Position numbers and translations under genes: made by a program
Part shown: positions 21,113 to 28,565 of the stretch, in pieces
Numbering within the stretch: the stretch's first letter is position 1
How the letters are laid out: every line of letters starts with the position of its first letter
The notes under the pieces: model-generated
Seen by the model: only the letters and a program-made list of their open reading frames with translations
Told to the model about the DNA's origin: nothing
The model's database searches: none
DNA from: a virus
Length of the DNA stretch: 34,031 bases
Virus record (IMG/VR): IMGVR_UViG_3300005264_000028
Coordinates: 1-34,031 of that record
Reading direction: 5' to 3' (one strand)

Positions 21113-21646
21113 TTGGAGCTACCATTATATGGTGATATGAATCTATTTGATTTTATAGATAAGAATATTTCATGGGATGTGTTTGTAAAAATAACTGATT
21201 TGATTGACATTGAAACTATTCCAGATATTAGTAAAGATGTAAATGGAATATCAATAGAATTTAAAAGAAAACCTAGTATTATTAGAGAAGATGCAATTTA
21301 TGACTTATTACCAATACATCATTTAGTTAATATAAGATGTAAAAATGATATACAATATTTTGCTCAATTTTTTAAAGTAGTATCAATTGATGATGGCTTA
21401 ATAAGAATGCCATTAAGAAAGTTTCAAGTAAAAGCATTAGACTTATTTGTTAATGATCCCAAAGTTGCACTTTCTTGTTCAAGACAAGTTGGAAAATGTG
21501 TGCAATTTAACACTTTTATAAATATAAGAAATAAGAAGACAAATAAAATAGAAAATATCACTATACATAGACTATATTTTCGACTTCTTATAAAAAATAT
21601 TAAAAGGAGTGTTAAAAATGGAATTAAAAGAATGCTTTATATGTAA
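21113..21646 (+). CDS. 17: Large terminase gp17-like, N-terminal part fused to N-half of a split intein
   Basis: Residues 1-128 are the N-terminal part of a T4 gp17-type packaging ATPase, ending in the P-loop fragment SRQVGK (T4 has SRQLGKTT). The next residue, C129, begins a 49-residue intein N-fragment, and the gene then stops. The missing part of the terminase is encoded at 23044-24888. Adding the two exteins gives 608 residues, the size of T4 gp17 (610). The start is uncertain: TTG at 21113 is the only usual start codon before the ATG at 21137, and neither has a good ribosome binding site. The frame is open back to 21026. Transcribed from the late promoter at 21000. Confidence 0.9.
   Translation: MELPLYGDMNLFDFIDKNISWDVFVKITDLIDIETIPDISKDVNGISIEFKRKPSIIREDAIYDLLPIHHLVNIRCKNDIQYFAQFFKVVSIDDGLIRMPLRKFQVKALDLFVNDPKVALSCSRQVGKCVQFNTFINIRNKKTNKIENITIHRLYFRLLIKNIKRSVKNGIKRMLYM
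21497..21643 (+). mobile_element. Split intein, short N-fragment (49 aa)
   Basis: It starts at C129, directly after SRQVGK. Only intein block A is present (CVQFNTFINIRNKK), followed by IENITIHRLYFRL and a basic tail. Block B is absent and instead lies in the downstream gene. This division, with a very short N-fragment, is the atypical type known from the AceL-TerL intein of metagenomic terminases, whose N-fragment begins CVYGDTMVETEDGK. Confidence 0.88.
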
Positions 21647-23051
21647 GAAGAAATTTGAGGGTAAACAAACTAAAATTAAATTTTTATGTTCTGATATATG
21701 TAGAAAAATAAGCAGGTATAATAACAAAGGAATTAATTATTATGATTTTCCTAAATGTGAAATTTGTGGAGAAAGATTTAAAGGATTAGATCAACATTTA
21801 AGACAACATCATGAACTTGATAAAAGTGGTATAGAAAAATATTTAATGAAAAATAATATCACTAAAGAAGATTTAATATATAAAGATAAAAAATATAAAA
21901 AGATTTGTATTATATGTGGTAATGAGTACTATAATCAAATACCATCATCAAAGACTTGTTCAAATAAAATGTGTAAAGAAAAACAGTATTTTAATTCAAT
22001 TAAAAGTAATGTTAGTGCTGACTATGATAGTTTATTAGAATGTAAAATTTGCAATAAAAGAACATCTAAATTAGCAAATCATATAAAATATCATCATAAA
22101 GATATTAGTGTTGATAGTTACTGTAAAAAATATAACTTAACTAAAAAAGATTTAATTCATAATAAATTAGTTGAATATATGAGTGAAAGAATTAAAGGAG
22201 ATAAAAATCCATTATATCAGCATAATGGTAAATTTTCATCATATAGTAAAAATTTTATTAAATATGATAAATTATCAGAAGATGAAAAAGAAAAAGAAAT
22301 AAATAAAATAGTTAATAAGATGAAGAAAACTAAGTTAGATAATGAACTATATCCTCAAAGAATAGAATATTGGATTAAACAAGGATACACAGAAAAAGAA
22401 GCTAAAGAAAAAGTATCAGAAAGGCAAACAACATTTTCTAAAGAAAAATGTATTATAGAGTATGGTGAAATTGAAGGATTAAAGATATTCAATGAAAGGC
22501 AGAGAAAGTGGCAAGAAACTTTAAATAATAAAAGTGATGAAGAAAAAGCAGAAATTAATTTGAAGAAAAATCCATTTAATCATTTAAACTTCACTAATAG
22601 GTATGGTGAAATTGATGGAATGATTAAATATAATGAATTTAGACTAAATAACAGTAAAACTTATTCTAAAATATCAATAGAAATGTTTGATGAAATAATA
22701 AAACAAGGAAGTTTAGACTTAAGCGATGTTGAATATAAAGAAAATGAAACTATAAGCTATGACGAAACAAATAATAAATATTATTTATATGATTTTACTC
22801 TTTACTCAAAAAAGAAAATAATAGAATTTAATGGTGATTATTGGCATGCTTCTCCTAAAAAATATAGAAATAATGAAGTAATAAAACAAATGAATAGAGA
22901 AATATCCGTAGATGAAATATGGAAGCAAGATTATATAAAAGTAAATCATGCTATTAGTAAGGGATATGAAGTTTTGATTATATGGGAAAGTGATTATAAA
23001 AATAATAAGAAAAAGATAATTAATAAATGTTTGGAGTTTTTAAATGTTTAA
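21618..23051 (+). CDS. Free-standing EDxHD (Vsr-like) homing endonuclease between intein halves
   Basis: A 477-residue protein. The N-terminal 200 residues hold several zinc-finger-like motifs (CFICKKKF, CEICGERFKGLDQHLRQHH, CIICGNEYY, CKICNKRTSKLANHIKYHH). The centre has two copies of a YGEIxG-type DNA-binding segment, and the C-terminus has the nuclease signature E403, D407 and H410 in IEFNGDYWH followed by WKQDY and GYEVLIIWESD. This is the EDxHD family described in fractured genes with split inteins. The frame opens at GTG 21609, but ATG 21618 has AAGGAG eight bases upstream. The gene overlaps the N-intein end by 29 bases and the C-intein start by 8. Confidence 0.9.
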   Translation: MELKECFICKKKFEGKQTKIKFLCSDICRKISRYNNKGINYYDFPKCEICGERFKGLDQHLRQHHELDKSGIEKYLMKNNITKEDLIYKDKKYKKICIICGNEYYNQIPSSKTCSNKMCKEKQYFNSIKSNVSADYDSLLECKICNKRTSKLANHIKYHHKDISVDSYCKKYNLTKKDLIHNKLVEYMSERIKGDKNPLYQHNGKFSSYSKNFIKYDKLSEDEKEKEINKIVNKMKKTKLDNELYPQRIEYWIKQGYTEKEAKEKVSERQTTFSKEKCIIEYGEIEGLKIFNERQRKWQETLNNKSDEEKAEINLKKNPFNHLNFTNRYGEIDGMIKYNEFRLNNSKTYSKISIEMFDEIIKQGSLDLSDVEYKENETISYDETNNKYYLYDFTLYSKKKIIEFNGDYWHASPKKYRNNEVIKQMNREISVDEIWKQDYIKVNHAISKGYEVLIIWESDYKNNKKKIINKCLEFLNV

Positions 23052-23445
23052 TTATATAACACATAATATAATATCTTTTTTCTTAAATAAATTCATAAAA
23101 ATATCAGATAAATTTATTTCTATTTTAGAAACAGATGAATATGAAGTTTTATCTTATGATGAATATAAAGATTTTAAAGGAATTGGTTTAACTAAAAAAT
23201 ATCAAATATATGTAATTACTTTAGAAAATAATATAGTTTTAGAGTGTGCAGATAATCATATTTTAATAGATAATTTTAATAATAAAATATTCGCTAAAGA
23301 TTTAACAAAAAATGATATGCTAGTTACTAATAAAGGAATTTCTAGTGTTAAGTCAATAAAAATATTAAATAAATTTGATAACATGTATGATTTAATTGAT
23401 GTTGATGACAAGCTATATTATACTAATGGATTATTAAGTCATAAC
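23044..23445 (+). mobile_element. Split intein, long C-fragment (134 aa)
   Basis: It carries block B (LECADNHILI, residues 67-76, with the conserved H72), a middle region (KIFAKDLTKNDML) and blocks F/G (MYDLIDVDDKLYYTNGLLSHN). The fragment starts MFNYITHNI, comparable to AceL-TerL (MFRTNTNNI), and its ITNG-type ending matches too. The +1 residue is threonine, an accepted nucleophile. All key splicing residues are intact. Confidence 0.9.
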
Positions 23446-24888
23446 ACTACTATTGTTACAGTATATGCTTGTTGGAAATTTATCTTTAGAGAATATAATA
23501 CAACAGCAATCATTGGTAATAAGAAATCAACAGCAATGGAAGTATTAGAAAGAGTTCAAATAGGTTATGAATCACTTCCTAAGTTTATGCAACAACCAAT
23601 AGTCACTTATAATAAAGGTGATATGAAAGGTACTAATGGTTCTAAAATATTCACATCAGCAACTACAAGAGATAGCATTTCTGGTAAATCTGTGAATGAT
23701 TTAATAATTGATGAGGTAGCAAAAATTCCATTAAATATGTGGAATGATTTTTGGGGTGCAACATATCCAGTAATTGCCTCAGCTAAAAAGAAGTCTAGTA
23801 TTAGTGTTATTATGATGTCAACACCTTATGGAGATAATCATTGGAAAGAAATAGTTGATAAAGGTAATTTAGAAGGAACTCCTAATTGGAATGGATTTAA
23901 AGTACTAAATGTTACTTATAAAGATATTCCAGAAAGAAATAATAAAAAATGGAGAGATGAGCAACTAGCAGTAATGTCATTAAATCAATTTGAACAAGAC
24001 CATGAAACAAAATTTGTTGTATTAGAAAATATATATATTGACGGTAAAGTATTAGAAAATATAAAAGTTAAATATCCAATTAGTGATAGCTTTATAAATC
24101 AAAAATTAAAAAAGTATACTGAGCAAATATCAACATATTATTCTCCAATTAAAGGACATAAATATATTATATCAATAGACCCATCAGAAATGACATTATA
24201 TTCAAAAGAAGGTGATAATGATAATATAGGTATTCAAATTTTAGATGTTACAGATGTTAGAAAAAAAATAAAACAAGTATTAACAATTAATTTTAAAGAT
24301 CATTTTGATTATTTAGAATCATCTTTAATATTATATATATTAGGTAAATATTATAATGATGCTCTAATAGTTGGTGAAAATAATATTGCTAAACAAATAC
24401 TAAATGATTTGAGAACTGATTATGAATATGATAATATATATTCTGAAAAGAAAGAAATTTATGGATATAGATTAACAAAATCAAATAAACCAATGATTGC
24501 TAAGATAATGAAATTTTTAATTGAAAATGATATACTAGAAATCAATGATGACGATACAGTAAAAGAACTTAAAGTATTTACTAAACAATTAAAAGCAATG
24601 ACACCTTTAACAGATGGTCTTGTAACATCATTATTAGCTGGATTATATTTTATGACTTGGAAGAAAAATAAAATTGAAAATTTAATTGGTGATGAATCAG
24701 ATGGAGTTTATATCAAAACTGGAAAGGAATTGTTAAAACTATCATTAGATGAAGATATTGATGAAGATAAAGAACTTTCAGATATTATTATACAATCAAA
24801 TGAAGATGAAGAATTAGTTCAAGAAATATTAAGAGATAATGGATTCTTTGATGAGCAGGAAGAAGAAACTAGTACTATAATGTTTTAG
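23044..24888 (+). CDS. 17: C-half of split intein fused to C-terminal part of large terminase
   Basis: A 614-residue protein. Residues 1-134 are an intein C-fragment ending in SHN; T135 starts the terminase C-extein TTIVTVYACW, which completes the P-loop as SRQVGK-TT. The rest is gp17-like: Walker B with D223-E224 (LIIDEVAKIP), coupling motif MSTPYGDNH, and the nuclease domain with D379 (ISIDPSE), E445 (IVGENN) and D524 (TDGLVTSL). It has its own ATG at 23044, overlapping the endonuclease stop, and GGAG seven bases upstream, so it is a real separate gene. Packaging requires trans-splicing with the 21113-21646 product. Confidence 0.92.
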   Translation: MFNYITHNIISFFLNKFIKISDKFISILETDEYEVLSYDEYKDFKGIGLTKKYQIYVITLENNIVLECADNHILIDNFNNKIFAKDLTKNDMLVTNKGISSVKSIKILNKFDNMYDLIDVDDKLYYTNGLLSHNTTIVTVYACWKFIFREYNTTAIIGNKKSTAMEVLERVQIGYESLPKFMQQPIVTYNKGDMKGTNGSKIFTSATTRDSISGKSVNDLIIDEVAKIPLNMWNDFWGATYPVIASAKKKSSISVIMMSTPYGDNHWKEIVDKGNLEGTPNWNGFKVLNVTYKDIPERNNKKWRDEQLAVMSLNQFEQDHETKFVVLENIYIDGKVLENIKVKYPISDSFINQKLKKYTEQISTYYSPIKGHKYIISIDPSEMTLYSKEGDNDNIGIQILDVTDVRKKIKQVLTINFKDHFDYLESSLILYILGKYYNDALIVGENNIAKQILNDLRTDYEYDNIYSEKKEIYGYRLTKSNKPMIAKIMKFLIENDILEINDDDTVKELKVFTKQLKAMTPLTDGLVTSLLAGLYFMTWKKNKIENLIGDESDGVYIKTGKELLKLSLDEDIDEDKELSDIIIQSNEDEELVQEILRDNGFFDEQEEETSTIMF

Positions 24889-25022
24889 TATTCATTCTTA
24901 TTCTGCTTCCATTTTCTTCTATCATTTCTATTTCTGTATTTTTTAGACTTTTCCATAGTATAAGAACTAGTATTTATCTTATCTACTACTCTCACCTTAA
25001 TATTTTTAATTTCTATTTTCAT
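24885..25022 (-). CDS. Small basic protein, convergent with terminase (45 aa)
   Basis: A 45-residue frame on the minus strand, starting at ATG 25022 and ending within the terminase stop codon. The first half is strand-like (MKIEIKNIKVRVV), the second highly basic (KYRNRNDRRKWKQNKNEY), suggesting RNA or DNA binding. The ribosome binding site is weak (TTAGAGA). A promoter-like TTGACT-N17-TAAATT lies just upstream. It is plausible but could be a chance frame in an intergenic gap. Confidence 0.5.
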   Translation of the reverse strand: MKIEIKNIKVRVVDKINTSSYTMEKSKKYRNRNDRRKWKQNKNEY

Positions 25023-25031
25023 AATATCTCT

Positions 25032-25060
25032 AATTTAATATTATATTTATAAATAGTCAA
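25032..25060 (-). promoter_or_regulatory. Possible promoter for the 45-aa gene
   Basis: Minus strand TTGACT (25055-25060), 17 bases, TAAATT (25032-25037). The spacing equals that of the consensus promoters but the -10 box is weaker. It overlaps the first rightward late octamer. Confidence 0.4.
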
Positions 25061-25078
25061 GTATTATTTTTATAAATA
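25048..25078 (+). promoter_or_regulatory. Two tandem T4-type late promoter octamers
   Basis: Exact TATAAATA at 25048-25055 and 25071-25078, 23 bases apart, upstream of the neck gene. The paired arrangement mirrors 11158-11190. The second octamer is followed by the conserved leader. Confidence 0.7.
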
Positions 25079-25080
25079 AT

Positions 25081-25124
25081 AGTAGAGTAAATAATCTAAT
25101 ACTATATATTATGTTTTAAATAAA
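25081..25124 (+). repeat. Conserved late leader, copy C
   Basis: The segment starting AGTAGAGTAAATAA and continuing to TATATTATGTTTT is a diverged copy of the terminase leader at 21012. The palindrome ATAATATATATTAT is broken here (ATACTATATATTAT). It ends before AAGGAAATAAATTATAA, which recurs upstream of the gene at 28615. Confidence 0.7.
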
Positions 25125-25157
25125 AAGGAAATAAATTATAATTAAGGAAGTATGTAA

Positions 25158-25781
25158 ATGGCATTCACAAAATTTAGACATAACACAGTACCGTTAACAG
25201 AAAAAAGTTATAATCAAAATTTAAAGCAAACTACTGAAATATTTGAAAAATTTGGTAGTAAGTGTTTATATATACCTAGAGTTGAAGTTGATGAAACTTT
25301 AGTTGGTGGAAACTATTTAGATATGTTATATGATGCTGGGCAAGAAATATATTTGAGAGTTACTGGGCATGAAAGTGTAGATGAAGGTAATTTCTTTTCA
25401 AAATTCGGGTATTCTGATCAATCTTCATTAGAGTTTTTTGGTTCAATAGAACAATTTGCTGAAATATCAATAGTGCCAGAAATAGGCGACTTAATTTACG
25501 TTGAAGATTTAAATAAGAAATTATATGAAGTTACACATTCTACTCATCAAACAGTAAATAATAAATATGTATTTGGTAAACCATCAACTTTCCAATTAAA
25601 GTGTAAACTACACAATATTGATTTAATTTCAACTTATACAACTGGAAATATCGATATTGATAGTCAAGATAATGAAAGTGATGAAACAGATACTAAGATG
25701 AATAATGAAATAACTCAAAAAATAACAGATAATAATATAGTTGATAATAGTGAAAGTAATCCTCTTAATGATTTTGAATGA
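25158..25781 (+). CDS. 14: gp14-like neck protein
   Basis: The protein has 207 residues; T4 gp14, which closes the filled head and joins the tail, has 256. Collinear matches include CLYIPRVEVDETLVGG (T4 CYYVPREYVSPDLIFG), FFSKFGYSDQSSLEFFGS (T4 FFSNFGMQVQDEVTL), EIGDLIYVEDLNKKLYEV (T4 EGDLIYFPMDNSLFEI) and an acidic end SNPLNDFE (T4 SSPFDNDF). The C-terminal 45 residues are D/N/S-rich and probably flexible. Start ATG at 25158 with AAGGAAG upstream. Late expression from the octamers at 25048 and 25071. Confidence 0.85.
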   Translation: MAFTKFRHNTVPLTEKSYNQNLKQTTEIFEKFGSKCLYIPRVEVDETLVGGNYLDMLYDAGQEIYLRVTGHESVDEGNFFSKFGYSDQSSLEFFGSIEQFAEISIVPEIGDLIYVEDLNKKLYEVTHSTHQTVNNKYVFGKPSTFQLKCKLHNIDLISTYTTGNIDIDSQDNESDETDTKMNNEITQKITDNNIVDNSESNPLNDFE

Positions 25782-25786
25782 ATAGC

Positions 25787-25815
25787 TTGACTTTATATTA
25801 TATATTTATTATATT
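25787..25815 (+). promoter_or_regulatory. Sigma70-like promoter of the toxin-antitoxin pair
   Basis: Plus strand TTGACT (25787-25792), 17 bases, TATATT (25810-25815), beginning six bases after the neck gene stop. It gives the toxin-antitoxin genes expression independent of late transcription. Confidence 0.75.
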
Positions 25816-25846
25816 TAATAGATAAACTAAATTTAAAGGAGATAAA

Positions 25847-26026
25847 ATGAAAAAAGAAAATTTTAAAGAATATTATGAGAAAGAAATAATACAAGAAAAG
25901 ATAGATTCTAATAAACAGTTTGAATCAGATCTAATTCAAGGTACTAAAGATTATGAAAATGGTGATTATGTTAATATGACATCTGATGAGTTTGAGAAAT
26001 ATATGGAGAAAGAATATGGTATATAA
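25847..26026 (+). CDS. Putative antitoxin (59 aa)
   Basis: A 59-residue acidic protein starting at ATG 25847 with AAAGGAG upstream, under its own promoter. It starts MKKENFKEYYEKEI and ends MTSDEFEKYMEKEYGI, a helical acidic C-terminus typical of toxin-wrapping antitoxin tails. No DNA-binding fold is obvious, though the protein is very short. Its last codons contain the ribosome binding site and start codon of the toxin gene, the usual antitoxin-first, overlapping arrangement. The call rests on the partner and layout. Confidence 0.75.
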   Translation: MKKENFKEYYEKEIIQEKIDSNKQFESDLIQGTKDYENGDYVNMTSDEFEKYMEKEYGI

Positions 26027-26318
26027 TCTAATACAAACAAATGTATATAAAAAGAGATATATTAAGTTTTTGAAGAAATATCAATATATGAAAAAGAAAT
26101 TAAGCAAAGTTACAACTCAATTAGAAAATGATCCGGATGTTACATGGTTGGAGAATCATAATTTAAAAGGTAAACTAAAGAAATATTCAACCTCTAAAAT
26201 AAATGATGGATTTAGAATTGGTTATGAGCGAAGAGGTAAAAATATTATATTACTAGCTTTAGGAACTCATGCTGAAGTTTATAATAAACAACTGAAAGAG
26301 GATATTATAGATGAATGA
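26016..26318 (+). CDS. RelE/YafQ-superfamily toxin
   Basis: A 100-residue protein of the RelE fold: a basic helical hairpin at the start (VYKKRYIKFLKKYQYMKKK), then the ENHNLKGKLKKYSTSKI strand and GFRIGYERRGKNIILLALG, ending with the THAEVY motif whose His is catalytic in YafQ-like ribosome-dependent mRNA interferases. The frame is open from 25986, but ATG 26016 has GGAG seven bases upstream and overlaps the antitoxin end by 11 bases. It likely cleaves mRNA on ribosomes unless bound by the antitoxin. The tail gene start overlaps its stop. Confidence 0.85.
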   Translation: MVYNLIQTNVYKKRYIKFLKKYQYMKKKLSKVTTQLENDPDVTWLENHNLKGKLKKYSTSKINDGFRIGYERRGKNIILLALGTHAEVYNKQLKEDIIDE

Positions 26319-26907
26319 ACAAAATAAAGCATTTTTAAATAGAAGTGAATTTTTAGTAAATAGTAATATTACTGACCCATTGTTAGATAATTTATTTAGA
26401 CTTGAATTTATTGACGATGATGGTAATCAGACTTTAAGTGATTATATCGAATATGTGGATGAAGATAATAATACAATACTTCCGGATAAATATATAGATG
26501 TATGGGATTTGCTAATTAAAAATGCTCACTCAATAACTGTATCATCTCAAGAAACAGAATACTCACCTCAATATATACGAGATGATAGAAGATATACAGC
26601 TTTCAAAAGATTGGACAGTAATATTCAAATATCTTTTATAGAAAGTGCTGATCTAAGTATTAGAAAAGTAATTGATAGGTGGTTAGATTTAACACTACCA
26701 ACAAATAAAGAAGGATTATATTTTGATGAGACATCTGTTGATTTGAATATATTAAGTATAGATAGTAATATGGACACTAAAGCAAAAATGATATATGAAG
26801 GAATACAACCAATTAGTTATGCTGATATTACACTTAATTTAGGTGGTGATGTAGAAGTTAAAGCTATTGTGGTTATTTTCAACTTTGTAAGTAATAGAAT
26901 GGAATAA
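26311..26907 (+). CDS. Tail-tube-like structural protein (gp19/gp54 type)
   Basis: This 198-residue protein shows the tail-tube fold pattern of T4 gp19 and gp54: an early LFRLEF strand, then SNIQISFIESADLSIRKVID (hallmark of loops before the helix), WLDLTLP, and the C-terminal AKMIYEGIQPISYADITLNL. T4 gp19 is 163 residues and gp54 is 320, so the size favours a tube or small tube-initiator protein. Its ATG overlaps the toxin stop by eight bases, meaning translation is coupled to the toxin-antitoxin transcript or to readthrough from the late promoters. GAGG lies upstream of the ATG. Confidence 0.6.
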   Translation: MNEQNKAFLNRSEFLVNSNITDPLLDNLFRLEFIDDDGNQTLSDYIEYVDEDNNTILPDKYIDVWDLLIKNAHSITVSSQETEYSPQYIRDDRRYTAFKRLDSNIQISFIESADLSIRKVIDRWLDLTLPTNKEGLYFDETSVDLNILSIDSNMDTKAKMIYEGIQPISYADITLNLGGDVEVKAIVVIFNFVSNRME

Positions 26908-26912
26908 AATAC

Positions 26913-26941
26913 TTGACATTTACAATATAATTTATTATATT
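26913..26941 (+). promoter_or_regulatory. Sigma70-like promoter before pseudogene and 27535 gene
   Basis: Plus strand TTGACA (26913-26918), 17 bases, TATATT (26936-26941), followed directly by AAAGGAG. It starts a transcript through the degraded gene into the 114-residue gene and the RuvC-like gene. Confidence 0.75.
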
Positions 26942-26967
26942 AAAGGAGAAATAAAAAAAATAAAAAA

Positions 26968-27521
26968 ATGAAAACTATAAGAGAGTATATCAATGAATCA
27001 GCTCAAAGTAATGATGGTTAGGAATTAGGTGTAGATTATTTGTTTGACAATTTAATTGATAATATTAATATTGGTCTAAAGAATAATAGATTCTATAAAA
27101 CTAAAACAAAGAATATAAGACAATATAAAGTTAATATTGCAGATTATATATTTATTCATCATAATAATAAAATAGTGAATGGTGGTTGCTATTTAATGGA
27201 TAGTGGGATTAAATATAAATCTAAAACTCTATATATAGAGCAAAAGTAACAAATAAGAATAATGATTTATATAAAAGAATGATGACTTTATTATATAAAT
27301 CTTTTCAAGACGAATCTTTAGGTTATGTAATGGGAGATGAACTACAAACAAAATATAGTAAGTCTGTATGGTTAAAATGACTTAAAAATACTGATGATAT
27401 TAAAGAGGGTTTAATTTATGACAATATAGAAAATAAATTTATTAAATATGATAATCCAGAAGATTATCGGGGAACTAAACCATATTATCGTAGATTTCAA
27501 CCAGTAGTTATATTCAAGTAA
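26968..27521 (+). pseudogene. Decayed gene with capsid-targeting-like leader
   Basis: Reading from ATG 26968 gives MKTIREYINESAQSNDG, then an amber stop (27019-27021). The same frame continues for 75 codons to an ochre stop at 27247. The reading then continues one base back (frame of 27246) for 91 codons with an internal TGA at 27378-27380 and a final stop at 27519-27521. The final part is protein-like (KYDNPEDYRGTKPYYRRF). The ribosome binding site is 19 bases from the ATG, also unusual. The original gene coded about 185 residues and, like the 28615 gene, began MKTIRE. Two stops plus a frameshift make it non-functional unless recoded. Confidence 0.75.
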
Positions 27522-27534
27522 GGGAGAAATAAAA

Positions 27535-27879
27535 ATGAAACTAATAGAAAAGAAAAACTATCATGAATCAGAAACATATAATTTTCAGAAGTCAATAATC
27601 TCTTATGGTGGAGTATATTTATATAAAGAAAGTGAAAGTAGTGGTTTTGTAGTAGGATTACGATTATTTGATAGAATTATTAGATTTAAGTATAGAAAAA
27701 ATAAAAACAGAGAAATATTTAAGGAATTATTTTATGTTGAAGTAGATAATAAGAATAAGAAGATTTGGTGGACTTTTTCTAATTTTAATATATTGCCTTT
27801 GAAATGGAATAAGTCACTAAGTAAAGAAGAAATAATAAATGAAGATTTGTTTAGAGAAATAGTGAGGAATAATAAGTGA
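27535..27879 (+). CDS. Unknown protein (114 aa)
   Basis: A basic, strand-rich 114-residue protein: SYGGVYLYKESESSGFVVGL, then a run of lysine and arginine (RFKYRKNKNREIFKE), then VEVDNKNKKIWWTFS. Start ATG at 27535 with GGGAG upstream. Its last two bases overlap the GTG start of the RuvC-like gene, so it belongs to the same transcript from the promoter at 26913. No family recognised. Confidence 0.7.
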   Translation: MKLIEKKNYHESETYNFQKSIISYGGVYLYKESESSGFVVGLRLFDRIIRFKYRKNKNREIFKELFYVEVDNKNKKIWWTFSNFNILPLKWNKSLSKEEIINEDLFREIVRNNK

Positions 27880-28565
27880 TAATATGTGGATTAGACTTGT
27901 CAATAAACTCATCCGGAATAACCAAATTTACGTTGGATGATAACTTAGATATAGTAAAGAAAGAATTTTTAGCATTTACAAGTGTTAAGAAAAATTTAAA
28001 AAAATATGATAATGGTATAGTTCATTTTTATCATAAGAATATGTTTAAAGCTCAGTATATTGAAAAGCATATTTGGATGGAAGAAAAGATAATTGATTTT
28101 ATTAAAGATGCAGATTTTGTGAGTTTAGAAGATTATGCAATGGGTGCTAGTAAAGGTCAAGTATTTAACATAGCAGAATTTACTGGATGTGTTAAGAGAA
28201 AAATATTTGATTTAGATATACCATTAAGGAAATATGATATAAACTCAATTAAAATGTTCATAACTAATAGAGGAAATAGTGATAAATCTTTAATATTATC
28301 ATTCTATAATAAAGTTGAAGATTCAGATAAATTTATTTTCCCTAAAGATATAATAGAAAATGAGAAAAGTTATGCTAATGATATTATAGATAGTTATTAT
28401 ATTGCTAAATTACTACAATTAGAATTAAAAATAAGACATGGTTTAGTATTATTGAAAGAATTACCTTTAAAACAAATTGAAATGTTCAATCGTACGACTA
28501 AAGGAAATCCTGTTAATATTTTAGCTAGAGATTTTATTTTAAAGAAAAAACTTGACATTTTATAA
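27876..28565 (+). CDS. RuvC-like Holliday junction resolvase
   Basis: A 229-residue protein with the RNase H-like RuvC fold. Catalytic acids are visible in order: D7 (IICGLDLSINSSG), E88 (FVSLEDYAMGASKG), and the C-terminal pair in NDIIDSYYIAKLL. A conserved ISIKMF-like segment and a lysine (NSDKSLI) precede the last motif, as in phage RuvC-like enzymes. It would resolve branched DNA before packaging, the job of endonuclease VII (gp49) in T4. Start is GTG at 27876, overlapping the previous stop (GTGA), with GAGG seven bases upstream. Located in the late region, consistent with a packaging role. Confidence 0.75.
   Translation: MIICGLDLSINSSGITKFTLDDNLDIVKKEFLAFTSVKKNLKKYDNGIVHFYHKNMFKAQYIEKHIWMEEKIIDFIKDADFVSLEDYAMGASKGQVFNIAEFTGCVKRKIFDLDIPLRKYDINSIKMFITNRGNSDKSLILSFYNKVEDSDKFIFPKDIIENEKSYANDIIDSYYIAKLLQLELKIRHGLVLLKELPLKQIEMFNRTTKGNPVNILARDFILKKKLDIL

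Noticed and set aside
21102-21130. TTGACT at 21102 as an early promoter inside the terminase leader
   Set aside because: No TATATT at the proper distance and the segment lies at the likely coding start.
27378-27380. TGA read as an amino acid (alternative genetic code or recoding)
   Set aside because: TGA is used as a normal stop elsewhere, for example by the neck gene, and the same region has a TAG stop and a frameshift.
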